From Humulus lupulus (lineage: Eukaryota; Streptophyta; Magnoliopsida; Rosales; Cannabaceae): a stretch of 64,000 nucleotides of DNA. Positions 1 through 10,418 of the stretch are shown here, piece by piece. A program made the position numbers and the translations under genes. The stretch lies in contig NC_084798.1 of assembly GCF_963169125.1 (NCBI RefSeq), positions 202,301,481-202,365,480 of the forward strand, written 5' to 3'. The notes beneath the pieces are model-generated. The model did no database searches and had not been told where the DNA came from. It saw only the letters and a list, made by a program, of their open reading frames with translations. Position 1 is the stretch's first letter. Each line of letters opens with the position of its first letter.

Positions 1-751
1 CATCTTGAATGCATTGATGAATTTTATTTCTTATAATCCCTTATATTAAATTGCTTCTATTTTTCTATTTGAATGTTATGAATCTTGTAAAATCTTGTTT
101 AGATGGCCACTAATTAGAGTTTTGCATTGTTCTACTATCATCTTAGGATTTCTATTCATATAATAGTTTAGGATTCTAAGTAGAGTGATAAATTGTAATT
201 ATGAGTATTGTGACGAGTATTTTGATTGTGATGAAAAATAGAACCTAGGTTAAATGAATTGCATGCTTAATGAATTTGTTGCCTATATTAACTTGTTTCC
301 ATTGAATGTAATGATTTTCCTGGGTTAAATAGATCGCATGCTTAATGGGTTTATTACTTGGTAAAAATGACTAATTAAGATCGATTAGCTTTAATTAATT
401 ATATTAGGGAAACTGGGATAATTGACTGCTTAAGTGTTATCTACGTGGTTAATAGTTTAATTGGGAATATGGAATATTATTCGTCATTGTTGATAGATTG
501 ATTGTCGAAGGTGGAGAATAATTCTTAACTGTTTCTTTAAAATCGTATTATCTATTGTTCTTTGTTTATTACTTTATTTTGTGTTATTAAATCTTGAAAC
601 AAAATCCCATATTTAATTCTTGTTTTTATTTTGAATGATAAATTGAATAATAGTTCTCGTGGGTTCGACCCTTACTACCACTTTACTAATAATTTAGTGA
701 GTAATAAGGAATAAATATATTTAAATTTGATACGACATACGACACCCATCA
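1..751 (+). repeat. 3' part of an Athila-type 5' LTR
   Basis: The sequence ends with the layout usual for Athila-group LTRs: a 'ctcgtgggttcgaccctt' stretch near 656-675, AT-rich DNA, an ACCCATCA end near 751, then a gap of a few bases and a tRNA-complementary primer site. The left end of the LTR is outside the window. It resembles the other Athila-type LTRs here (4893-22870, 45147-51648, 37954-41982) in layout but is clearly diverged from them, so it belongs to a different subfamily. The exact 3' LTR boundary is judged by eye. Confidence 0.7.
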
Positions 752-757
752 AATTTT

Positions 758-775
758 TGGCGCCGTTGCTGGGGA
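758..775 (+). promoter_or_regulatory. Primer binding site of the left Athila-like element
   Basis: TGGCGCCGTTGCTGGGGA is the classic Athila-group primer site, usually assigned to the 3' end of tRNA-Asp, with one change from the common form TGGCGCCGTTGCCGGGGA. It starts six bases after the LTR end and orients the element on the + strand. Confidence 0.85.
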
Positions 776-876
776 CTATTTTATTTAATTTGTTATTCTT
801 TTTTTTTCTTTTTACTAACTTAGTCTATTAGTTGCGGTTGATGTTTTTAGGGCTTGCATTGAACTTGGTTTGAGAC

Positions 877-1455
877 ATGGCAATGTACTATCAACACTAT
901 TATGATCCTCAAATGAATAGATATGACTCCTATTCTAGCAATTACAATTCACAATAGGAGGAATATTCTATCTATGGTGGAAATCAATATGTTGAGCCAA
1001 ATTACTACTCTTAATCAGAATACAATGAGTTCACGCCACAATATTCAGATCCATCAATTGGAGAACTCATCAATGCACTGAATGCCAGCAATCTCCAACT
1101 TCAACAGATGTCAGAGCAGGCTTATGGGTATTTTCCTCAACAACCTCCTACAATAATGTCACAAGATCAGGAACCATCAATTTCAGATATGTTAAAAACA
1201 TTGGTGGCTTCAATTATACAGACCCAAGTTATTCTACAGAGTACAGAAGCATCTCTCAAGAATTTGGAGAGTACTATGGGACCAATTGCTACATCATTGA
1301 ATAATCTTGAGGTTGAGAATATTGGAGAATTACCCGCAAAATTAGAGAGTAATCTAATAGAGAATGATAGTGCCCTAACTCTCCAAAGTGGTACACAATT
1401 TGACATGTCACCTCATCCAGACATAACATTTGATCTAATTCCAAACATAAGAGTA
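877..1455 (+). pseudogene. Degenerate, shortened gag-like region of an Athila-type element
   Basis: A start at 877 opens a tyrosine-rich leader (MAMYYQHYYDPQMN) that hits stops near 955 and 1012. The same frame is open from 1108 and resembles the C-terminal part of Athila Gag: a heptad-like stretch (about QSTEASLKNLESTMGPIATSL), then a GELPAKLE segment and an ALTLQSGTQFD segment corresponding to the common 'AITLRSGKE' motif. The central Gag domain expected between leader and this tail is missing, so this is either a deletion derivative or a non-autonomous element with a short Gag. It is cut at about 1456 by the 3' end of a Tat element. No protease or pol of this copy is present. Confidence 0.6.
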
Positions 1456-2322
1456 TCAGTTTTCCTTCTGATAGGATCCGAGCTGATACTTTTGAGAGGG
1501 AAAAATGTTACACCCAAATTTCGAGAATAAAAATTTTGATCTCGAAAGTCATGCTTGTGAAATGTAAGCTCGGAATAAGCATATTCATCATATAGTTGAC
1601 TGTAATGAGAAAGTCAAGGACGGTCTCGCTGAGTATTAAAACGGTGACATCGAAATTGGTGAGCTCAGAGTTACACAATCTTGAAGCGGTTCCGAGGCTA
1701 TAACTCGAGCTCAAAGTTACAATGAAAGGAGAGTTAGCACTTGTATAGATCTACTGGTTCAATTTCTGCCATCAGACAAGACAACTCGAGCTCAGGCATT
1801 ATGAGCTCGGGGAGGGATGATCTCGATAAAGTCTCTTGCTAAGACCGAGGTGAACCAAGTTGACGAGCTCGTGGTGGATGACCAATCTCGGAGGCATTCA
1901 TTCGAGGTCAATAAACACATGTGAACGTAGTTACTGTTTGAATATCCCTATATATAAGGGATTGGTTGTAATCCGTTAATAAATCCCGAATATTGTGGGA
2001 TTTATGCGTGTATTGTGTAATTATATGCATTTAAGTATATTTAATTTGCGATTTGGATAATAACTCACCCGTTCCGTAAACTACTCTATAAATAGCGTGG
2101 AATAATTCATTTGTGGGGACTGAGAAATTTGTATGGGGAAGACTGTGTAAAATTTCTTCCATAAAAGCTTTGAGAGAATTCCAAAAATTGAATAACACTG
2201 ACTCGTGGACTAGGCAGATTTTAACTGCTGAACCACGTAAAAATCGTCTCTTATTGTTTGTGTCCTTTGGTATTTTGTTTAATTGCTCCTCATTTCTAAG
2301 TTGACGAAAAACGGCGTCAACA
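1456..2322 (+). mobile_element. 3' end of a Tat-lineage element: internal tail, polypurine tract and 3' LTR
   Basis: About 50 bases before the LTR align with the internal tail of the intact Tat element at 8600-22626 (reverse complement of 9424-9470), including the purine-rich tract ACTTTTGAGAGGGAAAAA. The LTR itself runs from TGTTACACCC at 1506 to GGCGTCAACA at 2322 (817 bp), close to the 824 bp and 826 bp LTRs of that element. The rest of the element is absent and no 5-bp target duplication is visible, so this is a deletion product or recombinant rather than a solo LTR. It is in + orientation, opposite to the two large Tat elements. Confidence 0.75.
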
Positions 2323-2927
2323 AGTACAATTCATGATAATGAGATGCCCCGTGGGAATGCCAAGTGTGAGTATAGCACAAGGCAGAGCAAATTACATTTC
2401 ATGTCTGATCAACATGGACGTGAGTTGATTATCGTATGTGAGTACAATGTGCGATATAAGACGGTGATGTATGTGTGTAAGTGTAGCACGCATTGTACTT
2501 TTACTGTGGTATTGTGTTTATATCGCATGTGGTTAATTGTGAAGTTTTTATTTATGCTTATGTTATCTGGTTGAGGGGTTATGTCCTACATAGCTCTTCT
2601 TACTGGGCGTTAGCTCACAGGTACTTTGTGTGCAGGTAAAGACAAGGCAAAGCAATGAGTGGTGCGGGCTCGAGTCATGGATCTTACATGTTAGCGGTGG
2701 GCGGTGTTTAGAGTTTTAAAATGTTTTCGGATTGGAATGTTTTAGTTTTTGTCTTGAAATGGTTTATTAATGTCGTTATTGTTTATAGTTAAGTGTCAAA
2801 CATTTTATTTTAAATAATGAGATTTCATGGCTAGTTTTATTTCAATAAATAAGTTTTTCTGTCATAAATGTTTATCGCTTTAAAATGGACTTTTATAAGC
2901 AATGTCTCGCAAAATCACGGCGTTACA
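2323..2927 (+). repeat. 3' fragment of a TGTAAYG-family LTR
   Basis: The block around 2600-2665 (ctcacaggt...gtgtgcaggtaaag) matches the conserved near-3' block of the large LTRs at 6225-8564, 47782-50059 and others, and the piece ends GGCGTTACA at 2927 like those LTRs. The first 1.5 kb or more of the LTR is missing. The short ORF at 2344-2574 is not a gene; the segment is LTR DNA. Confidence 0.6.
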
Positions 2928-3119
2928 TAAACAATTATTAGTTCTAAGTAGTAGATTGAAGTTTCAATCATGTCACAACGATATAGATGTATTTTTCTCT
3001 TCATGTTGTTATGTTTCCAAGGTCCATAATAGATTTCTCTTTCTCCCATATATCATATACATCCATGATACATTTTAGGGTTGCTGTCTAGTTGATTATG
3101 ATGCATTAGTGTACTTTTA

Positions 3120-3895
3120 TAGTGTGTTTACTTATGAGATTAAGTAATGGGAATGGAGAATGTGTTTTTATTACCCTTGTTTACTTCCCTAGATTTTGTT
3201 GGGAAAGTGAATGAAATATGTGGGACCCACACCAATTTGGGAATGACAATCCTATGAAATTGGGGGATTGTCATTCTCATTCTTCCTCAAATAATAAAAA
3301 TATCATTTTTTCCCTTATTTAATTAAAAAAATTAAAATAGAATAAATTTTTGACAAATAATATATATACATATTATTTTTTAACATATTTATAGTATATA
3401 TTTTAAGATAATATATCATTTTTTAATTAAAAAAACATACATATTCTATTAAATTAATAATTTAAATATTTTTTAGTTTTTATTTGATTCAATAAAAAAG
3501 AATATAAATACATTAATTAAATATTTTTCAATTTTAATTCGTGTTTTATTTAAAATTACTAATTTATTTTATTTTTAATATATTCTTATTACATTTTATA
3601 TTTATAAATTAATAAAAAAAAACAAATTAATCTCATAAGTTAAAAAAATATTCAATTATGATAATTATATATAAAAAAAATTAGCTTATAAAATTTCTAC
3701 TTTAATCAAGGGCATTTTTGTAACTTATGAATAATTTATTCTGATTCCAAAGCAAAGTAAACACATTAATGAGAATACTGGTGATTCTGATTCCTACATA
3801 TTAAATAAACAACATATTCTGATTCTGATTCAATAATCTGATTACTAGTGATTTCGATTGTACATCACTTCGATTACGTGCAAGTAAACACACCG
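3120..3895. mobile_element. MITE, probably PIF/Harbinger-like
   Basis: The ends are inverted repeats: TAGTGTGTTTACTT at 3120 and AAGTAAACACACCG ending at 3895 (12 of 14 bases pair). TTA flanks both sides (3117-3119, 3896-3898), the 3-bp duplication typical of PIF/Harbinger. The sub-ends are also related (ATTCTGATT and GGAATGGAGAATG tracts), the core is extremely AT rich and no transposase is encoded. The 776-bp length is long for a MITE, so it may be a deletion derivative. It lies in the T-rich repeat described at 3899-4892. Confidence 0.6.
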
Positions 3896-3898
3896 TTA

Positions 3899-4892
3899 GT
3901 GTATTTATGGTATATTTTTTATTGTGTATATTTTAAGTTGTTATCTAGTTGATTTATAATTAATTGAGTTATTATTTATATTTGTTGGGCATATTTTAAG
4001 TTTATTTTAGGTATAGCTTTGATATATATATTTAAAAATCTTTGTGTTTGTTAATTTTTTTCATGTTGATTTTCAGTTATTTTGAGACATATTTTTAGTT
4101 TATTTTTTACACTTTTAAGATGCAGTGATATTTATTTTGAGATTGTTGTTTTGTTATTTTTTAGTTGATTTTGAGTTTATGTTTTGTTTTTCTTAGGTAT
4201 ATTTTGGGTTGATGTCTTGTTGATTTCTAATTGAATATATCTTTTTTGTTTATTTTCAATAGATGTTGGGTAGATGTCTAGTTGATTTCTAATTGAGTTT
4301 ATTTTTATTTATTTATGCTAGGTATATTTTTAGTTTATCTTGGGTATATAAATAATCTTTGTGTTTTTTATAATTTTTTTTCAAGTTGATTTTCAATTTA
4401 TTTTGGGTGTAAATTTAGTTGTTTTGGGGTATATTTTAGTTTGTTTTGGGTTGAAATCTAGTTGAGAGTATTTTTAGTTTATTTTTGGTATACCTTGGGT
4501 TTATATATATATATATATTTAAAAATAATATTCGTGTATAATGGTAATATCTTTCAAGTTGTTTTTTTAGTTTATTTTGGGTATATGTTTAGTTATTTTG
4601 AGATATATTTTGAATTTGTTTTCGACACATTTTAAAATGCAGGGATAAGTTTTTTGAAGTTGTTTTTTTGTTGGTTTTTAGTTTGTTTTAAGTTGATGCA
4701 ATTGTTTGATGTCTAATTGATTTATAATTGCTTTTTCAACATTATATTACTGTGGGGATGCTCTCTAATTGATTTTAAGTTGCTTTTGAAACATTGTTTG
4801 TTGGGGGTTGATGTATGATTGAGATAGCAGTTTTGTAATTGTTAGGTTGATTTTAGCACTGCTTTACAGTGTGTTTTATGTTAGGTTTTAGT
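3899..4892. repeat. T-rich degenerate tandem repeat
   Basis: Phrases such as 'ttttgggtatattttagtttgtttt', 'atctttgtgttt.ttaattttttt', 'caagttgattttca.tttatttt' and 'gatgtctagttgatttctaattgag' recur in the same order about three times (units near 3988-4185, 4316-4450 and 4464-4690), with spacing that varies by insertions. A related start is also visible left of the MITE (3070-3118), so the MITE landed inside the array. No ORF, tRNA or known element domain is visible. The type of repeat is unknown; it could be a decayed satellite or the tail of an unidentified element. Confidence 0.5.
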
Positions 4893-5805
4893 TGATAATG
4901 TTGCTTTTGTGTGGTATTATTCTTTGGTTTTATGTTTATTTGCAAATGAGCATTTAGTTACAGGAATGGACTAGATTGAGGAGAAAAATGCATATCTGAG
5001 TATCAAAATGCCAAGTTCGACGCAAATGCAATATTATAACTTTCTGGGGATGTATGGGCTACTCAAATTTCATTTCTGGAGCGAAAGAAGTCAATTTAAT
5101 GAGAAAAGTGAATTTGAGCCACGACTCCTATTAATAGATTCGCAATCCAATTGAAGTCAGGAAGCCCAGAATTTTGGAGTCCCATGAGCCACAGCCCTGG
5201 TATGTGCTTCGTGATGTTGTAGAAGTTCAATCCATTTTGAGCAGCGACGCTATAGAAGTTCAACCCATTTTGAGCCGCGACACTTGAATATTGATTCGCT
5301 GTGCTGTTGAAGTCAGAGACTAAGAAATTTAGGACATATCGCAGGAGTGCCATGATGCTTGTTTTTGAGTCTCAGCGCTTGTTTCTGAGCTGCGACGCTT
5401 GAGTCCGTACGGGAATCATAAGTTGGCATTCAAATAGGGGTAAAACGGTCTTTTCATCATAAATCGCTAGGGCTTCTATTTAAACACCATTTAGTGTGAT
5501 TTTAGAAGAGGGAGACGGTGCAAAACTCAGAAAAGTGAATGGAGATTGGAGGAGACGACAATTGGAGATCCTATAGAGTTTTTCTTCCTCATTCTTTTAC
5601 TTTTTGAACTTTAATGCTTTCAAATAGTTTAATGGGTATTATTATTGCTTCAGTTATGAACTAATCTCACTTTCTAGGGTTTGTAATGGAGTCTTTTGAA
5701 ACTCTTTAATGATTAATTGCAATTTCTATGAATTATTCCTCTATATTGTGATTTATTCAATTTGTGCTTAATGCTTGTGAGTGCTTGATTACCATTTACA
5801 TGGTT

Positions 5806-5964
5806 GAGTAATGGTATGTGCACACACAAACACTACACACACTTATGTGGCAAATCACTTCAACCAATCATATTTAATTAAGATGAGTCCCACTATGTAA
5901 AAATGATTTGCCACATAAGTGTGTCTAGTGTTTGTGTGTAATTTGTGTGTGCACATATTACGCT
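5806..5964. mobile_element. Mutator-type MITE with 9-bp target duplication
   Basis: A 159-bp element with long inverted ends: ATGTGCACACACAAACAC on the left pairs with GTGTTTGTGTGTAATTTGTG and TGTGTGCACAT on the right, and inner arms (acacttatgtggcaaatcatt) also pair. TACATGGTT flanks it on both sides (5797-5805, 5965-5973); a 9-bp duplication is the Mutator hallmark. The related LTR at 45147-51648 has the empty site near 51114-51125 (accatttacatgattt), confirming it as an insertion. Confidence 0.8.
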
Positions 5965-6224
5965 TACATGGTTTATGATTTTAATTCAAAATCTGAGAAG
6001 TGAGAGTTAAATATGATATAGTTCAATAAACATGAATTTCGATATTGGACGAAAGTACCTGTATGGTTTGTGCAACTTTAGGATTGTTTTGCTTAATGCC
6101 TATTTTGTGTTTAATTTATCGTAGAGATGTAGAAAATTTGCATATAATTGAGATCTATATGTCCTAGTAAGAATATAGATTACCCTTGTTGATCCGCTAT
6201 CATAATAGGAAGAGGAATAGTAGA

Positions 6225-8564
6225 TGTAACGTCCCAAATTACCTAATAAGGCTTAGGGCCTTGATTAGGGGGGCGGGATGGCAAACTATGAAAAATTATG
6301 TGTTTATGTGATATATATGGTTGTTATTATATGATTATGTGAGTTATATTATAATATGACTTGATATGCATGTTTAGGTGTATTAAATATGCATGTGGAC
6401 CCGTTTCTTATCAGAAGGGCAATTTTCGTAATTTGGACTGTTATGGGTATATTTGACATATATGTGATATATGTGTGAGAATACATTATTATGTGGGTTT
6501 ATTTGGATTACTCAGCACGAGGCAATCCTAGGGAGCAAGTTAGTAGGAATGTCACAACGGGACCAAAACTTGACTTGGGGTGAGTCAATGGGTATTTTGG
6601 GTATTTAGTGCATCACCGGGATATTGGGTAATGTGAATGAATATTTGAGGATATATTTGGAGTGAGTGAGATTAGGAGGGAGTTATGGGAATTTTGACTA
6701 TTTTACCCTCAGGGGAATTTTTGGGTATCCCAAGCCTTGGGATTTGCTTGAGGTTACTTGAGCCCTAAGTAACCTGTCATAAACAGAAAACACGTTCAAT
6801 ACTCTTGTTCTCTCTCCCATTCTCTCACTTGACGCTCGTTGGCATTTTCGAAGGAAACTTGAGTTTTAGAGCTCAAATTCAAGCGAGGTTAGAGTCATAA
6901 CGATTCTAGGGAATATTAGAAACTTGATAGCGGAAGGATTTAGCTAGAAAACAACTTAATCAAAGGTAATTTAAGCTTTAAGTTTCCAAGTTTATGTTTC
7001 CTTAAGTTTCTTAAGTTTTGATTTGGATTTTATGGTTTGGTGAGCTTTCGATCCATTTGAAAAAGTGGGTTTTGTTGCCTGGGATGTTCTAGGGATGTTT
7101 TGAGATTGAATTATGTGTTTTGTACGGTTTTGAGGTGAGTTTCGGGAGGAATTGGATCAGAGAAAACTGGGTTTGCAGGGTCGTGTCGCACCCTTGTTCT
7201 TGGGCGCCGCGACCCTCATGAACTCAGACGTTTGAGTGGTTTCCTGAAGTAGGGTCGCGTCGCAGCCTGTGTCTAGAGAAGTTTCTGTTTGTGAGAGTCG
7301 TGACTCTTATTGTGGGGCGCAGTGACGCATAGAGGACTTTGGCCAAATAATGTTTTGAGTGCGGGAACTCAAACCTAAGGGCTCGAGATTGATTCTACTA
7401 CCCAGTTTAGTAAAATTCGATGTCCCTGAGGCTAGGACTCAGTCCGGAAGCCTTTATTCGCTCGTTATTGAAGGTATTCTATACTTGGTTGTGACTAGGT
7501 TATCTCTAGAGGCTCGGAATCAGGATTGTGCTCGAGGATCATTCTTATTTTACAGTACGCCCGGACCTGAGGTAAGAAAACTGCACCCAATACGTGATGT
7601 ACATGATTAGGGCTTGACTCAAATGTTGAATATAGATTTGATTAGGACTTGGGCCCCTGTAAATTTGCATGATTATGATTATTCTTGTGATTGTTGATTA
7701 AGCATGCTGAATGCTCTGTATCTTGATATTTGGTATATGATATATGCTTTTCTGCATTATTTGATTGGGAAAGGCTTGACTTATGAGTCAAGGATGGCAA
7801 TAGCGCTAAGCGCTGGTCATTTTGGTTAGGCCTAATCAGGAGTGCATCATACGCTTGTCCAACCCAATAATCGTGGAAAATTCAGCGCCAAGTACGCTGA
7901 GCCAGCTCCAAGGCTGGTTATACAGAAGATATGGCAATGGACCCTAGGGTGACTTATTAGTCCCATATCCTAGGGAGTTGAGCCCCAGTATGATTCATTA
8001 ATCATACACTTTGGGAAACGGGCCCTGGTATGATTCATTAATCATTTAATTAGGGCAGTTGGCCCTATATGATGATGTAGTCATTTATATGAATGGTATG
8101 CATGCATGAGTGAGGTTATTACTGCTAGGGATGCTTATTATGATTTGGTAGCATGTTATTGACTGCTTATGAGCATGTTTAAGTTTTCTTGCTGAGCCTT
8201 GGCTCACGGGTGCTATATGGTGCAGGTAAGGGAAAAGGGAAGCTGGACCAGCCATGAGTTGGAGAGCTTCGGTGGCGACGTATACATATGAGACTACTCG
8301 ACCACCACGGTCAGGGTTTCTCAGAGGGACTAGGTTAAACTCTATTTTTTCCGCTTAGGTCGACGAGTTGTAACTTTTAAGTTGTAATTACCTTTTTGTA
8401 ACTATAAACAACTTTGTAAACATTTATTATGGGATCCCATGTACAACTTAACGTTTTAACGAAATAACTATTCTTTGCACGTTTATGGCCAAATGACTCA
8501 TTTAGCGAGTTTAGCACTATTTAAAATACACAATGTAAGAGTCTTGGCTAACCAGAGCGTTACA
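6225..8564 (+). mobile_element. Solo LTR, TGTAAYG family, copy 1 (TSD GTAGA)
   Basis: It starts TGTAACGTCCC, ends AGCGTTACA and is flanked by GTAGA on both sides (6220-6224, 8565-8569). There is no second LTR or internal region, so it is a solo LTR of 2340 bp. Landmarks shared with the other copies: 'cctaataaggcttagggccttgattag' at the start, a CT-rich tract near 6801, GC-rich cytosine-guanine words at 7175-7330, palindromes at 7775-8045 and the conserved 'ctcacgggtgctat..ggtgcaggtaag' block near 8206. No protein is encoded. The superfamily cannot be assigned because no internal region is present anywhere in the window. Confidence 0.9.
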
Positions 8565-8599
8565 GTAGAAATTATGTTACATGGGATATAGAGTGGATA

Positions 8600-9423
8600 T
8601 GTTGACGCCGTTTTTCATCAATTAAATGAGAGAGCAAATTAAACAAGAAAATATGGAGGAAATAAGTAAAGATGAACACAACAGATTTTTACGTGGTTCA
8701 ACAGTTAAATCTGCCTAGTCCACGAGTCTATGTTATTAAGACTTGGGAGTTTTCTGGAAACTTTTCAGAGAATAGTTCACCAGAGGTCTCTCTCCAGAAA
8801 TCAGAATCCGGTCCCTTAAAAATGGTGCTTCCTTCTCTATTTATAGAGAAGGTTGCAGAATTCATTCCCACATATCTCGGGAAGATATTCTGTAAATCAA
8901 TTAATATAATGCTATTTAATGCATTATTTCCTTCATACATGGAAACGTCCCATGAAAAATGGGATTGGATAACAGATTAAATGATATCCCTTAAATATTG
9001 GGATCGTACAACAATAAACATGTTCACACGTAACCGATTAACCCGGATATGGGATTCATTAAATCTTCGAGATTAGCAGTTTTCATTGAACTTTTCGAGA
9101 CTATCAGTCGATCACGAGCTCGCCGCTCAGCTTCGCTTATGCTCGGAACAAGTAGATGCTGACGATGTTGTCACATTCGAGCTTGCACTTCTCGAGCTCG
9201 AGCCATCTCGCCTGAAGACAATCAGGGAAAAATATATTCAAGTGTCATACCATGGTCATTGCGAGCTCAGAGAATATTCGAGGCTATAAATCCTCGAGGT
9301 CGTTATTTACTTCAAAGAGGTCTAACGGTTGGATCATATGATGACCGCATATGTTTCGAGCTCACACCTGTCGAGCCCAGTTTTTGGGGTCATAACTTCT
9401 TATCTCGAAATCTAGGTGTAACA
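8600..9423 (-). repeat. 3' LTR of Tat element 1
   Basis: On the - strand it reads TGTTACACC...GGCGTCAACA (824 bp). It carries many GAGCTCG and TCGAG words. The - strand promoter expected for the element should lie here; a clear TATA box was not picked. Confidence 0.9.
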
Positions 9424-9439
9424 TTTTGCCCCCTCAAAA
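9424..9439 (-). promoter_or_regulatory. Polypurine tract of Tat element 1
   Basis: On the - strand the bases just before the 3' LTR read CTTTTGAGGGGGCAAAA, the usual plus-strand primer. The same tract precedes the LTR fragment at 1506. Confidence 0.85.
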
Positions 9440-9698
9440 GTATCAGTTCGAATCCCATGAGAAGGAAACTTTTGAACTGCCCATCTTGGAAACTGTTCCA
9501 TCAACTGCACTCGAGTGTGGACACGCGTCAGGCAGGTATTGGATGATCAGAGTACTCGAGTATGTTTGCACCATGCCCACATCTTCTCATCTGCCACCTT
9601 TTTTCCGCCATTGCCACACCTGTACTCGTTCGTTCGATCAGATACCAAACTTTTCCAATGGTCCAGATTAATTCGTCGTTTGACATTCTTTTGTGGCC

Positions 9699-9706
9699 TA
9701 TAAATA
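9699..9706 (+). promoter_or_regulatory. TATA box for the opposite-strand ORF of Tat element 1
   Basis: TATAAATA lies on the + strand about 210 bases before a GTAAGT donor at 9911 and about 710 bases before the ORF start at 10419. The second Tat element has TATATATAAGG in the corresponding place (24502). This supports independent transcription of the opposite-strand gene; no expression evidence is available here. Confidence 0.5.
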
Positions 9707-10418
9707 TGCTTGTGCCATCTTCTTCCCTTACTTTCGTAGAGCTTTCAGAGAGAAGAGAAGAACAAAAAACCAAAACTCAAAACTTGTTCTGCTCTTGTAT
9801 GTTCTCCAAGCCGAGGAAACAAAACACCGTTGGCCTGTTCGACTCCGTGAGATCATTTTTGCAACCTCTCATTCGGTCATTAATTTCTCTTTACCCGCCA
9901 TCTACATTGTGTAAGTATTTGTTCTTGACCCCATATGTTCGTGTATATATATTTTTTTTCGATGCATGTTTATGTTGTTGCATTTTAGGCACATTTACTA
10001 GTTTTGTACTAGAATGCTTTAATAAATATTATTTAGCTTTAGGTTCTTCTTGATATTATGGGTTCCAAACCCAGATTTTGAGTAAAAGATGCAAATATGG
10101 CTCTTTTACTATTTTATTTAAGTTTCGGATATCATTTCATGTAGACCAAGGAATGGGGTATGAAATTAGGGTTTTTAGATTGCACGTTTTCCAAAAATAT
10201 CCCCTTTTTGAGTAACCGCCAACTTTTTCCCTGAAAATTCGGGATTCTAAAAAATAAATCCACTTTTCCCCCTTTTACATGGAATACACGCTCCGAGCCT
10301 GATCTGGTTCTTTTGATTGAGCTTGTTCCATGGTCTCGAGCATTCGAGCTCGGACCATCTTGATTTTTACCCTTAATCTCTTGCACGCCTGGCCCTCACC
10401 CTTTTTCTTTCTTGCTAG

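Noticed and set aside
6225..8564. DNA transposon with TGTAACG...CGTTACA inverted ends
   Set aside because: The short TG...CA ends, 5-bp duplications and 2.3-2.9 kb non-coding length with promoter-like features fit a solo LTR better, and the inverted similarity does not extend beyond about 8 bases.
9562..10053. 163-codon ORF upstream of the antisense gene
   Set aside because: It overlaps the TATA box, leader and 5' UTR intron donor of the antisense gene, is not conserved at 24500-25050 in element 2 and has no recognisable domain.
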